8,286 bases of DNA from an uncultured bacterium (GTDB lineage Bacteria; Verrucomicrobiota; Kiritimatiellia; CAIKKV01; CAITUY01), in the NCBI GenBank assembly GCA_903934155.1, contig CAIZMS010000237.1, positions 1 through 8,286 of the forward strand, given 5' to 3'. Within the stretch, counting starts at the first letter, position 1; every line of letters begins with the position of its first letter. The notes under the pieces are model-generated. The model was not told where the DNA came from. It did not search any database and saw only the letters and a program-made list of their open reading frames with translations. Of the stretch, positions 7,356-8,286 are shown in pieces. Position numbers and translations under genes: made by a program.

Positions 7356-8286
7356 ACCTCCAATTCCAATATCCCTGGGTTTTGCTTCTCCTCTGGGTCG
7401 TTCCGATAATCGGCCTCGCCTGGCGCCTCTTGTCCAGACGCCAAACCCTCGGCCGCACCTTCGTCTCCCCCTTCATGGCGGCCAAACTCGCGCCCCCGTC
7501 ATCGCCCGTCCGCCGGGACTGGCAACTGGCCTTCCTGATGACCGGCCTGCTGCTGGCGCTGATCGCCGTCGCCCGGCCCCAATGGGGAACCAAGGAGGAA
7601 ACCGTCTATCAGCGGGGACGTGATCTTCTCGTGGTGCTCGACGTCTCCCGCTCCATGCTCGCCACCGATGTTCATCCCAGCCGCCTGGGCCGGGCCAAGG
7701 TGGATCTGCTTGACCTGATCCGGCAACTGCGCGGGGATCGGGTCGGCCTCCTCGCCTTCCGGGGCCGCCCGCTCCTGCTCTGCCCGCTCACCACCGATTA
7801 TGGATTTCTCTCCCAAACCCTGGAGGGAACCGGGGTGGACTCTGCGCCCCCGGGTGAAACGGATATCGGGGACGCCATTCTGGAGGCTCTCAAGACCTTC
7901 CAAGGCGACTCGGGCTCCCATAAAGCCATCGTCCTGGTTTCCGATGGCGAGGATCTGGCGGGGAAATCAGCCGAGGCGGCCGCCAAGGCAAAAGAACAGG
8001 GCGTGGCCATCTTCACGGTCGGCTTCGGCAGCACCGAGGGCGCGCCCGTCCCCTCAGCCACCGACAAGAAGGAGACCATGAACTTTCAAGGACAAGCCGT
8101 GGTCTCCAAGCTGAACCACGAAATCCTCCGCGACCTCGACGAGAAGACCGGCGGTGCCTATGTCCCGGTGGGCTTGGCGAATGTCAAACTGGGCGATCTC
8201 TATCGTAATCATCTCAGCCGCATCTCGGCCCGTGACCTGGAAGAATCCGTACAGCGCCGCACTGTCGAGCGTTACCAGTGGTTCCT
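7352..8286 (+). CDS. batB: BatB-like VWA-domain membrane protein (3' truncated)
   Basis: Translation from the ATG at 7352 stays open to the window edge, giving 311 complete codons. The start overlaps the batA stop as ATGA and follows a strong SD. Residues 1-9 read MNLQFQYPW; a helix spans about 10-26. A second helix at about 58-74 ends in IAVARPQWG, the usual BatB motif. The VWA domain has an intact MIDAS: D97-V-S99-R-S101, T170 in ETDIGDAI and D198 in VLVSDGED. DVSRSMLATDV and PSRLGRAK (94-116 region) are typical of BatB rather than BatA, as is LNHEILRDLDEKTGGAYVPV (254-273). The C-terminal helix, and any fused TPR part, would lie beyond the edge. Paralogous to the BatA gene beside it; the two are usually found as a pair and may form a complex in the membrane. 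Confidence 0.92.
   Translation, partial: MNLQFQYPWVLLLLWVVPIIGLAWRLLSRRQTLGRTFVSPFMAAKLAPPSSPVRRDWQLAFLMTGLLLALIAVARPQWGTKEETVYQRGRDLLVVLDVSRSMLATDVHPSRLGRAKVDLLDLIRQLRGDRVGLLAFRGRPLLLCPLTTDYGFLSQTLEGTGVDSAPPGETDIGDAILEALKTFQGDSGSHKAIVLVSDGEDLAGKSAEAAAKAKEQGVAIFTVGFGSTEGAPVPSATDKKETMNFQGQAVVSKLNHEILRDLDEKTGGAYVPVGLANVKLGDLYRNHLSRISARDLEESVQRRTVERYQWF

Overview
The window is wholly coding on the plus strand, apart from two gaps of 38 and 50 nt. It holds one densely packed, co-directional cluster of eight genes, cut at both ends. The genes are GC-rich. A predicted lipobox lipoprotein and several proteins with large extracytoplasmic domains point to a Gram-negative-type bacterium. A GldF/GldG/DUF4340 export module running straight into a MoxR-DUF58-BatA-BatB module is an arrangement I associate with the PVC superphylum (Verrucomicrobia, Lentisphaerae, Kiritimatiellota, Planctomycetes). 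That placement is a weak inference from gene content and style; there is no marker gene in the window.

Left part (1-3439): the C-terminal end of an ABC-2 type permease of the GldF kind, then a 633-aa GldG-family auxiliary protein with a membrane anchor at each end, then a membrane-anchored DUF4340 protein. The ATP-binding subunit of this transporter would be expected just left of the window. These genes have clear Shine-Dalgarno (SD) sites and short gaps.

Right part (3453-8286): a MoxR-family AAA+ ATPase, a DUF58 protein with a complete metal-binding (MIDAS) site, a predicted lipoprotein carrying a BatD-like region, a transmembrane helix and a DUF4381-like tail, then BatA-like and BatB-like von Willebrand A (VWA) membrane proteins. 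BatB runs off the right edge. Spacing here is very tight: 2 nt, then overlaps of 1, 4 and 4 nt. This suggests translational coupling and fixed stoichiometry. BatC (TPR) and a further BatD-like gene would be expected downstream.

Working model (inference): the MoxR ATPase with its VWA partners acts as a chaperone or assembly machine at the inner membrane. The ABC/GldG/DUF4340 proteins encoded in the same run may be its client or partner. All components belong to known families, but the joint function of such a combined locus is not established as far as I know. The most unexpected local signal is a degenerate 7-bp tandem repeat (6291-6318) that forms the tail of the lipoprotein gene and occupies the position where the batA ribosome binding site should be.
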